Shown here: in pieces, positions 1 through 8,071 of the stretch | Layout of the letters: the number at the start of each line of letters is the position of its first letter | How positions within the stretch are numbered: the first letter of the stretch is position 1 | Assembly (NCBI GenBank): GCA_036392935.1 | Contig: DASVWZ010000322.1 | Coordinates: 17,080-81,079 of the forward strand | Direction: 5' to 3' | DNA from: DASVWZ01 sp036392935 | GTDB taxonomy: Bacteria; Acidobacteriota; Terriglobia; Terriglobales; Acidobacteriaceae | Length of the DNA: 64,000 bases | Position numbers and translations under genes: made by a program | The notes under the pieces: generated by a model | What the model saw: only the letters and a program-made list of their open reading frames with translations | Told to the model about the DNA's origin: nothing | The model's database searches: none

Positions 1-841
1 AATCGATGGCGACGTTTTCGAGCGCGGCTTTCTCAACCGGCGTTGCCGTCATGCGACGATAAAGCACGCCAGCTTTCACCAGCGACGACAGCGTGGCTGC
101 GGTCACGGAGTCAGAAGTGAGGACGTTGAGATCGAACTTCACGCCGCTCTCAAAATTCATGGTGTAGCCGGAGCCGAGCACGTGCTTCTTCACGGTGTCG
201 AAGTCGGCGAGTTTACCGGCATCGCCGAGGGCGGAGAGCAGCATGTTCTGAGTTCCCTTCTGGTCGAGCACACTCCAGACGGTGCCCGATTCGACGGTCC
301 CGATCATGTCAGAAATTTCCTGGTTGGAATCGAGCGTGGTCGCATAGCCGTCTTTGGCGTCCAGCGCTCCGCGTAATGCCGCACCGTCGCCGAACAGCAT
401 GGAATTCTCGTCGAGGAAGACCAACTGCATTCCGCCGGACATGGGGTAAATGTCGTTGTCGTGATACTTGGTGGCTTTGGTTTTCTGCAGCTTCATCTTC
501 TTGACGAAGGCTTTTTGCGAAAATGAGCCCGAGGCGATGCCGACAACTTTGACGCCTTCTTTTTCCTTGCGATAAGAAGCGAAGGTGAGCTGATCGACAT
601 CTTTTTCAGGATTAATTCCGATGCCCTTGAGCGAATCTTCGAATTCCTTCAAGCTGGGCGGCAGGACCTGCGCCTTCAGCGCCATGGCGGTCTGGTTGTT
701 CTTGAGTGCGCGGTAGTCGACGGTGATGATCTGCTGCACTTCACCGGGGATAACGTTGCGCGCCGAACCGCTCATGGCGGCTGCCCACGCAGCCACGCTG
801 GAAAGAATGAGCGCCGCAACCACCAACTTTGTCGATTTCAT
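1..841 (-). CDS. Exported protein of unknown function (3' end cut by window edge)
   Basis: An open frame starts with ATG at 841 and runs without a stop to the window edge, giving at least 280 residues. The N-terminus is Lys-Ser-Thr-Lys followed by an Ala/Val/Leu-rich stretch ending near AWAAA, which reads as a Sec signal peptide, so the protein is probably periplasmic or surface exposed. The mature part is mixed alpha/beta, Lys- and Asp-rich, with phrases such as ITVDYRALKNNQTAMALK and GDGAALRGALDAKDG. I recognise no catalytic motif. An AGAGG stretch lies about 10 bases upstream of the ATG. The gene is on the same strand as ftcD but separated by 186 bases. Function is unknown; that it is a real coding gene is supported by the signal peptide and the long uninterrupted frame. 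Confidence 0.75.
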   Translation of the reverse strand, partial: MKSTKLVVAALILSSVAAWAAAMSGSARNVIPGEVQQIITVDYRALKNNQTAMALKAQVLPPSLKEFEDSLKGIGINPEKDVDQLTFASYRKEKEGVKVVGIASGSFSQKAFVKKMKLQKTKATKYHDNDIYPMSGGMQLVFLDENSMLFGDGAALRGALDAKDGYATTLDSNQEISDMIGTVESGTVWSVLDQKGTQNMLLSALGDAGKLADFDTVKKHVLGSGYTMNFESGVKFDLNVLTSDSVTAATLSSLVKAGVLYRRMTATPVEKAALENVAID

Positions 842-1027
842 AATTCAATGACCTCTGAAGCTTGATCTACGTTAGATGCCGGAAGCTCTGCTCAAGGCAG
901 GAATGCTCGCATCCTTATTGTATCCTTGCGGGCGAATTTGCCAGCCAAACTAAAGTGCAGGGCGTGATCATCCCGGTACATGGCACGACCCTTGTGTAAA
1001 CCCGGCGCGAGCGATTTTCTCTCGGTT

Positions 1028-2500
1028 CTACTTGCGCACCGCCGCGGCTTTCTTGCGGGTTTCGTCAACGAATTTGGCGTCTTTGATCGATTCGACATTG
1101 ATCTCAACGTTAGCCAGCGCGCCTTCAATGGCGGCTTTGGCCAGGGCGATCGAGGTCGTCAAATCCGATTTCATATTCGGGTTGGTGATCGACCGCAGCT
1201 TTTCGGCCATCTGCGCAACCTCCGCTGAGCGCTCGGCCACTCCTAACGGCACGCTGGTCGCCTGCTTCAATGCGATGTCGATGATCTGGTCTCCGTTCGT
1301 CGCTTCCTTTGCCTGCTTGTACGCTTTCATGACCACGTTGAACGATTCGGCGTCGGCATCGATTGCAGACTTCAACTCTTCACGCAATTGCGAGAGCCGG
1401 GCGATCGACTCGCGCAATTGTTTCTCATACTGCGCGTAAGCTTTCTTGCCGCGTGACATCGAGGCGACCATCGCGGCCAATCCCGCAGCCATGGCGCCGC
1501 TAGCCGCTGCCGCGCTGCCACCGCCGGGAGTTGCCGTTGGCGCAGCCAGTTGCTCGACAAATGGCTCGACTCCCGCGCGCAGGCCGCCAACCGCCATTTT
1601 GCCGCCCATCACAGCAGAGAGCCGATTTTCCAGGATTAACGACGAGTCGAAATTCTCCACTTGCAAAAACCATTCCGCTGCTTGCTCCAGCGCTTTCTTC
1701 GGGATCAGCCCGACGATCTCGCTCGAAACCGGAACCACACCGTAGCGCTCGGCTTCGCGCTTCACCATCGCAAACGCGTGGTGCACCGGCGTTTGCTCGA
1801 AGTCCGTAAGGTTCATGGAAACCTGGGCCATGCCGCGCACCAGAAATCCTGCACCCTTCACAAACCGCAGGCCGCCGCTCGAAAAGCGCACGGCCTTGGC
1901 AATGTGCTTCGCAATTTGGACATCCGAGGTGCTGAGAAAAACGTTGTAGGCGATCAAAAACTTGCGCGCGCCTACCACGGTTGCGCCAGCCGTCGGATGT
2001 ATTCTGGGATCGCCAAAATCGGGCTTTCTTGCAGGATTTGTGGCGATCTCATCGCGAATACCTTCGAACTGGCCGCGGCGGATGTTCTCGAGATTCTGCC
2101 GCTCGGGCGTGGCGGCGGCGGCTTCGTAAAGATAAACCGGAATCTGGTAACGTTTCGCGATCTCAGCACCCACGTGCCGCGCCATGGCCACGCAATCTTC
2201 GATAGTGACGCCCTCGATCGGAATGAATGGCACGACATCGGTCGCGCCCATGCGCGGATGCGCGCCCTGATGTTTTGTCAGATCGATCAACTCGGCGGCT
2301 TTGCCAGTGCCGCGGATGGCGGCTTCCTGAATGGCATCGCGCTCGCCGACCAGGGTGATCACGCAGCGGTTGTGATCGGCGTCCATTTCGCGATCGAGCA
2401 GGTAGACGCCGGGGATTTTCATGGCGTCGACGATGGCGTCGACTTTGGCTTTATCGCGGCCTTCAGAAAAATTGGGGACACATTCGATAAGGGTTGACAT
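1028..2500 (-). CDS. ftcD: Bifunctional glutamate formimidoyltransferase / formimidoyl-THF cyclodeaminase
   Basis: The 490-residue product joins both halves of FtcD. Residues 1 to about 300 are the formimidoyltransferase, beginning MSTLIECVPNFSEGRD and containing HQGAHPRMGATDVVPFIP with the conserved catalytic-type His at about 81. Residues from about 315 on are the cyclodeaminase, with the Gly-rich TPGGGSAAAASGAMAAGLA motif. The enzyme moves the formimino group of formiminoglutamate (from histidine breakdown) to tetrahydrofolate and then releases ammonia to give 5,10-methenyl-THF in the cytoplasm. The frame is open 42 codons further upstream, but the family N-terminus starts at the ATG at 2500, which I chose. 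No other hut genes lie nearby. The fused form is usual in animals and found in some bacteria; many bacteria carry only one half or separate genes. Confidence 0.93.
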   Translation of the reverse strand: MSTLIECVPNFSEGRDKAKVDAIVDAMKIPGVYLLDREMDADHNRCVITLVGERDAIQEAAIRGTGKAAELIDLTKHQGAHPRMGATDVVPFIPIEGVTIEDCVAMARHVGAEIAKRYQIPVYLYEAAAATPERQNLENIRRGQFEGIRDEIATNPARKPDFGDPRIHPTAGATVVGARKFLIAYNVFLSTSDVQIAKHIAKAVRFSSGGLRFVKGAGFLVRGMAQVSMNLTDFEQTPVHHAFAMVKREAERYGVVPVSSEIVGLIPKKALEQAAEWFLQVENFDSSLILENRLSAVMGGKMAVGGLRAGVEPFVEQLAAPTATPGGGSAAAASGAMAAGLAAMVASMSRGKKAYAQYEKQLRESIARLSQLREELKSAIDADAESFNVVMKAYKQAKEATNGDQIIDIALKQATSVPLGVAERSAEVAQMAEKLRSITNPNMKSDLTTSIALAKAAIEGALANVEINVESIKDAKFVDETRKKAAAVRK

Positions 2501-2565
2501 AAACAAAGAAGAATAGCTGGCAGGATTGTTCAACTGCAAATGAACGGGCCCCAAGGGTGTCCTAA

Positions 2566-2697
2566 TTAGTGCGTTGATTGTCCTTTTGGGGTTGTGTAAG
2601 CTCTCCGCAGGGTGACCGACATGCACGCAACCGTCGCTTCTGCGGCCAGTTTCTCAGCCGTCTTGGTAGCGGTTTTCGCTGCCGTCTTTGTAGCCAT
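2566..2697 (-). CDS. Possible 43-residue Ala/Lys/Thr-rich small protein
   Basis: A short frame starts at the ATG at 2697, preceded by GGGAGG at a good distance (GGGAGGAAAATG). It encodes MATKTAAKTATKTAEK followed by a mixed tail ending in GQSTH. The basic Ala/Lys/Thr repeats look like the low-complexity tails of histone-H1-like or HU-extension proteins, but the peptide is too short to assign. The frame is also open upstream, where the sequence looks non-coding. The ribosome site is the main argument that it is real; a chance frame is the alternative. Confidence 0.35.
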   Translation of the reverse strand: MATKTAAKTATKTAEKLAAEATVACMSVTLRRAYTTPKGQSTH

Positions 2698-2867
2698 TTT
2701 CCTCCCGTTAGCCGCTTCAGTGAACAAAACGGAGCATGATAAGGCTCGCGCGCGCCGTATGGCTGACGCCAAGATGAATGCAAGACTCCTGAGATTCAAT
2801 ATCTGAAAACGCGCTCCTGTAGCGCTTAACGTCAGGACACCGTTGCCCCCAGGCCAGCCTTGGATGG

Positions 2868-3122
2868 CTACCTTGGCTTCAGCCAATAACCGACGACCAT
2901 CCCCGCGGTAGCGAAGGCCCAGTCCTTGGCGTGTTGATCGAATGCTGGCATTAAGACGATGAATAGAGACTCACCCACCACAGCCAACGAAACAATGGCT
3001 TGCATCATTATCCGGCGGCGGCGCGGGTGCATAGCCGCGGGCGCGTCGGGGAGCATGTTAGAGACTCCGAACAGCAGCAGCGCACTTCCGAGGAAGATGA
3101 TTATGGGCAAGATGTTCATCAT
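2868..3122 (-). CDS. Small membrane protein
   Basis: This 84-residue product has an N-terminal hydrophobic helix (residues 3-22, ILPIIIFLGSALLLFGVSNM), a basic loop MHPRRRRIM, a second hydrophobic helix at about 42-58 and a possible third one (WAFATAGMVVGYWL) before the C-terminal KPR. It is therefore a two- or three-pass inner-membrane protein. No family is recognised. It lies just before the PagL-like gene on the same strand, with 38 bases between them, so the two may be co-transcribed. There is no clear Shine-Dalgarno sequence in front of the double ATG. Function unknown. Confidence 0.6.
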   Translation of the reverse strand: MMNILPIIIFLGSALLLFGVSNMLPDAPAAMHPRRRRIMMQAIVSLAVVGESLFIVLMPAFDQHAKDWAFATAGMVVGYWLKPR

Positions 3123-3160
3123 TGACGTTTCCGGTTCTCTACCAAATCAATCTGTGGCGC

Positions 3161-3844
3161 TCAATGCTTCCAAAACTTCCCCACGCCCAGCCGCACTTCT
3201 ACCGTATTGATGCCCGGATTCGGGTTCGACAATCCGGCGTTGGAGATGTGAAGGTAGCGGCACTCGACGCTGTACGCCCAATGCGCGCCGAGGATGTGAA
3301 TGCCGAGCGCGGCGGCGTCGGTAAAGTTGACGTCCGAAGTTGCGGCCGGAACGTCGTGATTGGTGAACAGCGTTCCACCGTTGAGTTCGAGATAGGGCTC
3401 GATCCGGCCGCGGGTGGCGAAATCCCACTTCAAGCCGAGGGGGCTAAACCCGGCTCCGTAGGCGGTGTTGTATTTCTGCATGACGAGAAAGACCGGCGTG
3501 GCGTCGAGCACGTACTCGAACCGACCTTTGAGAAACGATGGGCCGTGAGGTTTGGTGAGGATCCATCCGAAGCGCGCGCCCGCATTCCACACGCCGGTGT
3601 TGGGGGTTCCGCCGGGGACGGAGTAGCCTCCGCCGGTCCAGATTTGAAATTCGTTGCCGCCGTCTTCGGGGCGGTTTTGCGCAACGCCAAACGTGGCCGA
3701 ACAAGCCAAGGCAAATGCGACGAGGATTTTCCAGTTGATGGCCAAGTTGCGACGATACCGCAAACCCCAGCGGCTGACAATTGTCGCGCGATACGCGGCC
3801 CGCGGTTTGCCAAAACCGCTCCAGACCCGGCACACTATTCCCAT
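3161..3844 (-). CDS. PagL-like lipid A 3-O-deacylase (acyloxyacyl hydrolase family), outer membrane
   Basis: The C-terminal half carries the PagL signature: YLHISNAGLSNPNPGINTVE, with a His, a Ser two residues later and a Glu about 13 residues further on, matching the His-Ser-Glu catalytic set of lipid A 3-O-deacylases. PagL sits in the outer membrane as a beta-barrel and removes the 3-O acyl chain of lipid A. Alternating aromatic/glycine beta strands (FQIWTGGGYSVPGG, GRFEYVLDA) fit this. A signal peptide (NWKILVAFALACSATFGVAQ) begins around residue 36, so the real start is probably the TTG at 3745 rather than the ATG at 3844, giving about 194 residues. No strong ribosome site precedes either start. 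The upstream neighbour at 3880 is divergent. Confidence 0.72.
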   Translation of the reverse strand: MGIVCRVWSGFGKPRAAYRATIVSRWGLRYRRNLAINWKILVAFALACSATFGVAQNRPEDGGNEFQIWTGGGYSVPGGTPNTGVWNAGARFGWILTKPHGPSFLKGRFEYVLDATPVFLVMQKYNTAYGAGFSPLGLKWDFATRGRIEPYLELNGGTLFTNHDVPAATSDVNFTDAAALGIHILGAHWAYSVECRYLHISNAGLSNPNPGINTVEVRLGVGKFWKH

Positions 3845-3879
3845 TACGCTGTTTCACTCGTTAGACCAAAGAGGACATC

Positions 3880-4161
3880 ATGCCAAAGTACGTGATTGAG
3901 CGGGAAATTCCTGGGGCAGGAAAACTTTCCGCGGCCGAATTGCAGGCGATCTCGCAGAAATCGTGCTCGGCCCTGCGCAACCTTGGGCCGCAGATTCAGT
4001 GGGTGCAGAGCTACGTTACTCCCGACAAGATTTACTGCATTTACATCGCGCCGAACGAAGAGATGATTCGCAAACATGCGTCTGAGGGTGGATTCCCGGC
4101 CAACCGCATTTCGGAAGTGAAGAGCATGATTGATCCAACCACCTCGGAAGCCGGGCGCTAG
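3880..4161 (+). CDS. DUF4242-type small protein
   Basis: The 93-residue protein begins MPKYVIEREIPGAGKLSAAE and contains VQSYVTPDKIYCIYIAPNEE, the pattern of the DUF4242 family: short ferredoxin-like alpha/beta proteins seen in many bacteria, some described as nickel-binding. It has no signal peptide and should be cytoplasmic. A GAGGACATC stretch gives a reasonable ribosome site before the ATG. It is divergent from the PagL-like gene and convergent with the SDR gene (6 bases apart). Biochemical role unknown. Confidence 0.8.
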   Translation: MPKYVIEREIPGAGKLSAAELQAISQKSCSALRNLGPQIQWVQSYVTPDKIYCIYIAPNEEMIRKHASEGGFPANRISEVKSMIDPTTSEAGR

Positions 4162-4166
4162 GCGAG

Positions 4167-4922
4167 TTAATTCAGATCCAACCCGCCATCGACGGCGAGG
4201 ATTTGGCCGTTGATGTAGTGTGGCGCGGTGGCGAGGAACAGCACTGCCGATGCCACGTCTTCGGCGCGGCCGTTGCGGCCGGCGGGGGTCTGCTTTTTCA
4301 TTTTGCGCAGAAACTTGAGGCCCGACGCGGTTTCGCCGCCCATGTCGATGATTCCCGGCGCGACAGCGTTCACCGCGATCTCCGGCCCCAACGCTTTGGC
4401 CATCACTTTGGTCAGCATGTGCAGCGCGGCTTTCGACGAGCAATAATGCGCGTTCATCGCCCACGGCTGCAGGCCGCCTAGCGATCCCATGTTGACGATT
4501 CTTCCCCGCTGCTGCTTCAGACTCTTCATGCAGGCCTGCGAAACCAAGAACGCCCCGCGGGTGTTGGAGGCGAAGATGGCGTCCCACTGCTGGACGGTGA
4601 GCTTGGAGAATTCGACGGCTTCGTAGTTGGCCGCATTGTTGACCAGAACGTCGATCGTGCCCAGCTCTTTGGCGGCCTCGCGCGCCATGGCTTGTATGCT
4701 TTTTTGATCGGTAATGTCGCAGCGCAGGGCGAAGGCGCGAACGCCGAAACTGCCGATATCGATGACCGTCTGCTGGGCCTCTTTGGCCGAATTGCGGAAG
4801 GTGATGGCAACGTCGGCGCCAGCCTCGGCGCAGGCCAGGGCGCTGGCGCGGCCCAGTCTTTTCGCGGCTCCGGTGATTAAAACGCACTTTCCGGCGAGGG
4901 GTTTTGGGGCAAGCATTCGCAT
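4167..4922 (-). CDS. SDR-family NAD(P)-dependent oxidoreductase (pteridine-reductase-like)
   Basis: This is a classical short-chain dehydrogenase of about 251 residues. The nucleotide-binding motif is TGAAKRLGRASALACAEAG near the N-terminus, then NNAANY, the catalytic Ser in MGSLGG, YCSSKAAL with catalytic Tyr and Lys, and a C-terminal ILAVDGGLDLN. The Arg in TGAAKRLG is typical of pteridine reductase/FolM-like SDRs and of some 3-oxoacyl-ACP reductase relatives, and it favours NADPH. The substrate cannot be fixed from sequence. I chose the ATG at 4922 (MRMLAPK); the frame is open to 4955. A TACAAT box ends six bases before this ATG and no Shine-Dalgarno sequence is present, so the message may be leaderless. 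It diverges from the glutaredoxin-like gene. Confidence 0.85.
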   Translation of the reverse strand: MRMLAPKPLAGKCVLITGAAKRLGRASALACAEAGADVAITFRNSAKEAQQTVIDIGSFGVRAFALRCDITDQKSIQAMAREAAKELGTIDVLVNNAANYEAVEFSKLTVQQWDAIFASNTRGAFLVSQACMKSLKQQRGRIVNMGSLGGLQPWAMNAHYCSSKAALHMLTKVMAKALGPEIAVNAVAPGIIDMGGETASGLKFLRKMKKQTPAGRNGRAEDVASAVLFLATAPHYINGQILAVDGGLDLN

Positions 4923-5037
4923 CCGAGGATTGTACCGGATGGGCACGCTGCCCAAACCGGCTCTACGACCGTAAATAGTTGGCGGGCCGGCAAAATTTTA
5001 TTTGGAAGTGGTCCGGCTGCTTGCTACACTTCGTTTT

Positions 5038-5283
5038 ATGTCGGCCTCGCACCAGGTCGTCGTTTACTCCCGTAAGGGATGCCACTTATGCGAAATAGTT
5101 AAAGAATCGCTGGCCAAGCTCGAAAAGCACAACCCCTTTACCTGGCAGGAAGTTGACGTTGATCACGACGCCGAACTTCATCGCAAATTCACCGATGAAG
5201 TTCCGGTCGTGTTCATCGACGGCCGCAAGGCCTTCAAGTATCACATGAGCGAGCGCGAGTTTCTGCGCAAGTTGGCCAGCTAG
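5038..5283 (+). CDS. Glutaredoxin-like thiol-disulfide protein
   Basis: The product of about 81 residues has a thioredoxin fold with an N-terminal active site SRKGCHLC (CxxC), followed by WQEVDVDHDAELHRKF and the cis-Pro segment EVPVVFIDGRKAF. This matches the glutaredoxin-like DUF836 family, cytoplasmic proteins thought to handle dithiol exchange. The ATG at 5038 (MSASHQVVV) places the first beta strand correctly; an in-frame start at 5002 would add an unlikely leader. A TACACT box lies seven bases before this ATG, without a ribosome site. It precedes the acyl-CoA synthetase by 38 bases on the same strand. Confidence 0.85.
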   Translation: MSASHQVVVYSRKGCHLCEIVKESLAKLEKHNPFTWQEVDVDHDAELHRKFTDEVPVVFIDGRKAFKYHMSEREFLRKLAS

Positions 5284-5321
5284 GAGCAGGTTAGCAGGTC
5301 CAGTGCGGTAAAATCCTCGCA

Positions 5322-6890
5322 ATGCTCCGGACGCAACTTCTTGCCGACCCCAAGGGCCGTTTTGTCCATGACGTCATTCTCGATTCCTGCCGACGCTATC
5401 CGCAGAAGACTGCGCTGGTCGATCCCTCGGCCGACCGTCGTTTTACTTACGCCGAGTACGGCGAACTGATTGAAAAGCTGGCTTGCGGATTTGTGGCTGC
5501 CGGAGTCAAGCCTGGCGATGTGATTGCCGTCTATCTTCCCAACAGCTGGGAATTCTGTGCCGCCTATCATGCGGCCACCATGGCAGGCGCGATTCCAACT
5601 CCGTTGAATCCGAGCTACCGCGAGCGCGAGGTGCGGCATCAGTTGGAGAATTCCGGCGCCGCGGTGTTGATCACGGACGGCCCACTGATCGAAGGAATCG
5701 ATCTTTCCGGGCTTCCGCTGCGGCGAGTTTATTCCACGCGCCAACCCGGCCGCGGATGCGAGGCATTTTCCGGTTTGCTTGCAGGCTCGTCGGCGAAGCT
5801 TCCTCGTGCAGACCAACCGTCTGAACTCGCGATTGCAGCGCTTCCCTACTCCAGCGGCACCACCGGCCTGCCCAAAGGAGTCATGCTCTCGCATTACAAC
5901 CTGGTGGCGAATGTCTTTCAATTTCTCGGGCCGCACGCGTCGGAGATCTGCCACAACGACGTCATCCTATGCTTTCTGCCGCTCTATCACATCTACGGAT
6001 TGAACGTGGTGCTGAATCCTTGCCTCACGGCTGGCGGAACGCTGGTGCTGATGCCGCGTTTCAATGTGCCGCAGTTGACGGCGCTGCTGGAATGCGAGCA
6101 CGTGACCATGATGGCCGTCGTTCCTCCTGCGATGAACGCGATGACGCAGGCCGCCGAGGCTGGGCAATTTCCCAAGCATCATCAACTGCGCTGGGTGAAA
6201 TCTGGGGCTGCGCCGCTCGCGCCCGATCTTGCGCGGCGTTTTCGCGAGGCGACGGGTGTTTTGGTTTGCCAGGGCTATGGCATGACCGAAGCTTCGCCAG
6301 TCACGCATATCGGGTATCTTGAGCCGGAGCTTTATCGTCCAGATTCGATTGGCCAGCCGCTGGCCCTGACCGATTGCCGAGTGGTTAAAGAAGATGGCAG
6401 CGAAGCGGCAGCCGATGAAGCCGGCGAGCTGGTCATGCGCGGGCCGCAATTCATGCTGGGATACTGGAAGTCGCCGGAAGCCACGGCTTCGGTTCTGCGC
6501 GATGGCTGGTACTGGTCGGGCGACATTGTTCGGCGCGACGCCGAGGATTTCTTTTATGTGCTCGATCGCGGCAAGGAGATGATCAAATACAAAGGCTTCC
6601 CGGTTGCGCCGGCTGAGATTGAAGGCGTGCTGCTGGAGCATCCGGCAGTGCGCGATTGCGGGGTGGTTGCCCGCCGCGACGCCGCAGCGGGAGAGATTCC
6701 GGTGGCGTTCGTGGTGGTTCGGGAGGGTTTTACTTCGAGCACAAAACTCGGTGAAGAACTCAGCGCCTTCGTCGCCGACCGGCTTACGCGCTATAAGCAG
6801 CCAAGAGAAGTGCGTTTCGTGGATTCGGTGCCGAAGACATTGTCGGGAAAGATTTTGAGGCGGGAGTTGAGGAAAGTGCTGGAGGGATAA
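5322..6890 (+). CDS. Long-chain acyl-CoA synthetase / 4-coumarate-CoA-ligase-like AMP-forming ligase
   Basis: The 522-residue protein carries all core motifs of the ANL superfamily: the P-loop YSSGTTGLPKGVMLSH at about 185, QGYGMTEASPVTH near 320, the adenylate-binding YWSGDIVRRD, the hinge region DRGKEMIKYKGFPVAPAEIE and the C-terminal catalytic Lys in PKTLSGKILRREL. It activates a carboxylic acid to an acyl-adenylate and then to a CoA thioester. The overall shape is closest to fadD/4-coumarate ligases, so a fatty or aryl acid is likely, but chain length cannot be read from sequence. A TAAAAT box ends seven bases before the ATG and no Shine-Dalgarno is visible. It probably follows the glutaredoxin-like gene in transcription. 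Confidence 0.92.
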   Translation: MLRTQLLADPKGRFVHDVILDSCRRYPQKTALVDPSADRRFTYAEYGELIEKLACGFVAAGVKPGDVIAVYLPNSWEFCAAYHAATMAGAIPTPLNPSYREREVRHQLENSGAAVLITDGPLIEGIDLSGLPLRRVYSTRQPGRGCEAFSGLLAGSSAKLPRADQPSELAIAALPYSSGTTGLPKGVMLSHYNLVANVFQFLGPHASEICHNDVILCFLPLYHIYGLNVVLNPCLTAGGTLVLMPRFNVPQLTALLECEHVTMMAVVPPAMNAMTQAAEAGQFPKHHQLRWVKSGAAPLAPDLARRFREATGVLVCQGYGMTEASPVTHIGYLEPELYRPDSIGQPLALTDCRVVKEDGSEAAADEAGELVMRGPQFMLGYWKSPEATASVLRDGWYWSGDIVRRDAEDFFYVLDRGKEMIKYKGFPVAPAEIEGVLLEHPAVRDCGVVARRDAAAGEIPVAFVVVREGFTSSTKLGEELSAFVADRLTRYKQPREVRFVDSVPKTLSGKILRRELRKVLEG

Positions 6891-6919
6891 GCAAGAACCA
6901 GCGGTGATACCCTCGTCGC

Positions 6920-7324
6920 ATGGCTGAGCAAAAACGGTTCACGGTTCTTCGGCTGCAGGACCTGAGATGGCCTGCGTCGTTGCAGTTGCCGAATAGTCGC
7001 TTCCGGCTCTTTGTCGCCGCCGACAGCCGCGGCAGCAGCACTGATGCGATATCGGAGTTTCTGTTAGCAACCCTTCGGCAAGGGATGGTGTACTGCTGCA
7101 CGTGGGGGCCGGGTTGCGAGAGGCTTCACGACATCCTCGACGAGATCGTGGTCGACGATAGTCTGAGTGAACGTAGGTTTGTCGGACCGACTCGAGCCGA
7201 CGTAATCATGACGACTTGGCATTCGGGCGAAAGTCTCGAGCAAGCACTGGAGTTTTTCACAACCTGTGCGCTACCCACCGAGGGATTTCTTTCCGATAGC
7301 GACTTTGGGTGGCCGCGTGTGTAG
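6920..7324 (+). CDS. Protein of unknown function (134 aa)
   Basis: The protein starts MAEQKRFTVLRLQDLRWP and contains FRLFVAADSRGSSTDAISEF, MVYCCTWGPGCERLHDILDE and VIMTTWHSGESLEQALEFF. It is a compact alpha/beta protein without signal peptide or membrane segment. The CCTWGPGC segment with three Cys is distinctive. I recall similar small proteins annotated only as domains of unknown function and make no functional claim. It follows the ligase by 29 bases on the same strand. TACCCT ends six bases upstream of the ATG, again without a ribosome site. Confidence 0.65.
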   Translation: MAEQKRFTVLRLQDLRWPASLQLPNSRFRLFVAADSRGSSTDAISEFLLATLRQGMVYCCTWGPGCERLHDILDEIVVDDSLSERRFVGPTRADVIMTTWHSGESLEQALEFFTTCALPTEGFLSDSDFGWPRV

Positions 7325-7476
7325 GTACCCCAGAATGGTCTCACACCGCTTCCCGCGTGCTTCAATCAACTTCGGCGTCCGACTAGATGCTGTCGTAGGC
7401 TCGCCAGTATGCTCGTTGCGTTCCTCGATCTCACATCCCGTCCAGAGCCTCCACTACTCCACGTCGAAACGATCGC

Positions 7477-7818
7477 TCACTTGATTCCCAGCAGCACTCC
7501 TAAGTATGCCCGGGCCTGAGACAAAAGCGGCGTTTGGCCTTTGGAATGAAAAACAGCGTGGCGCGCGGCCCAGTCTAGGCTCTTAACGTGGTCCACAAGG
7601 ACGGCGCCTTCAATCTTGCCCACGTTCGCGGGGAGGGCGAACGGATAGGGTTTGCGTTTACTCGTTAGGGGACAAACCACCGCCAGACCGCTGGAGCGGT
7701 TGTAGGAGCGGTCTGTAATCACCAACGCCGGACGGCGTTTGGCTTGTTCGCGTCCGGTTTGCGGATCGAATTGCAGCCAGATGATGTCCCCCGCTTCAGG
7801 AACGTAGCGGCTCACCAC
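7477..7818 (-). CDS. mazF: MazF-type endoribonuclease toxin
   Basis: The 113-residue protein has the MazF/PemK layout: VPEAGDIIWLQFDPQTGREQAKRRPALVITDRSYN, then LAVVCPLTSKRKPYPFALP and a C-terminal DHVKSLDW. MazF toxins cut single-stranded mRNA at short sequence-specific sites and are held inactive by the partner antitoxin. The conserved Arg-Arg-Pro segment and the TSK strand expected at the active surface are present, so the toxin looks intact. Its start overlaps the mazE stop by 7 bases, giving translational coupling, and both genes share the operator-like palindrome upstream of mazE. Confidence 0.92.
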   Translation of the reverse strand: MVSRYVPEAGDIIWLQFDPQTGREQAKRRPALVITDRSYNRSSGLAVVCPLTSKRKPYPFALPANVGKIEGAVLVDHVKSLDWAARHAVFHSKGQTPLLSQARAYLGVLLGIK

Positions 7819-8060
7819 TCCACCGCTTCCCGGCCGCGCGCGCGCCCGGTGCGAATTTCGGCATACCGATTCTTAGGCGTGATGCGCCCGACTAATTCCT
7901 TCAAGGTGGGGACGCGTTCGACGGTCTGCAAGCGAATATGACCGCGTCCAGCCTCAACCGTTATCGGGTCGCCCTCGGCGACTCCTACCTCAGCGGCTAC
8001 GGCCTTCGGAATCCGGACCGCAAGACTGTTTCCCCATTTCACAATTTGCGCGCGCGGCAT
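7812..8060 (-). CDS. mazE: MazE-type AbrB-fold antitoxin
   Basis: The 82-residue product starts MPRAQIVKWGNSLAVRIPKA, the swapped-hairpin AbrB/SpoVT DNA-binding fold of MazE, followed by VAEGDPITVEAGRGHIRL and a disordered C-terminal tail with LKELVGRITPKNRYAEI, the part that wraps the toxin. It neutralises MazF and represses the operon. The ribosome site GGAGGG precedes the ATG by about five bases. It is encoded first, overlapping mazF by 7 bases, as in most mazEF operons. Confidence 0.92.
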   Translation of the reverse strand: MPRAQIVKWGNSLAVRIPKAVAAEVGVAEGDPITVEAGRGHIRLQTVERVPTLKELVGRITPKNRYAEIRTGRARGREAVEW

Positions 8061-8071
8061 CGTTCCCTCCA

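Noticed and set aside
1661..2497. 278-codon plus-strand frame opposite ftcD
   Set aside because: Shadow of the formimidoyltransferase domain; no ribosome site or recognisable fold.
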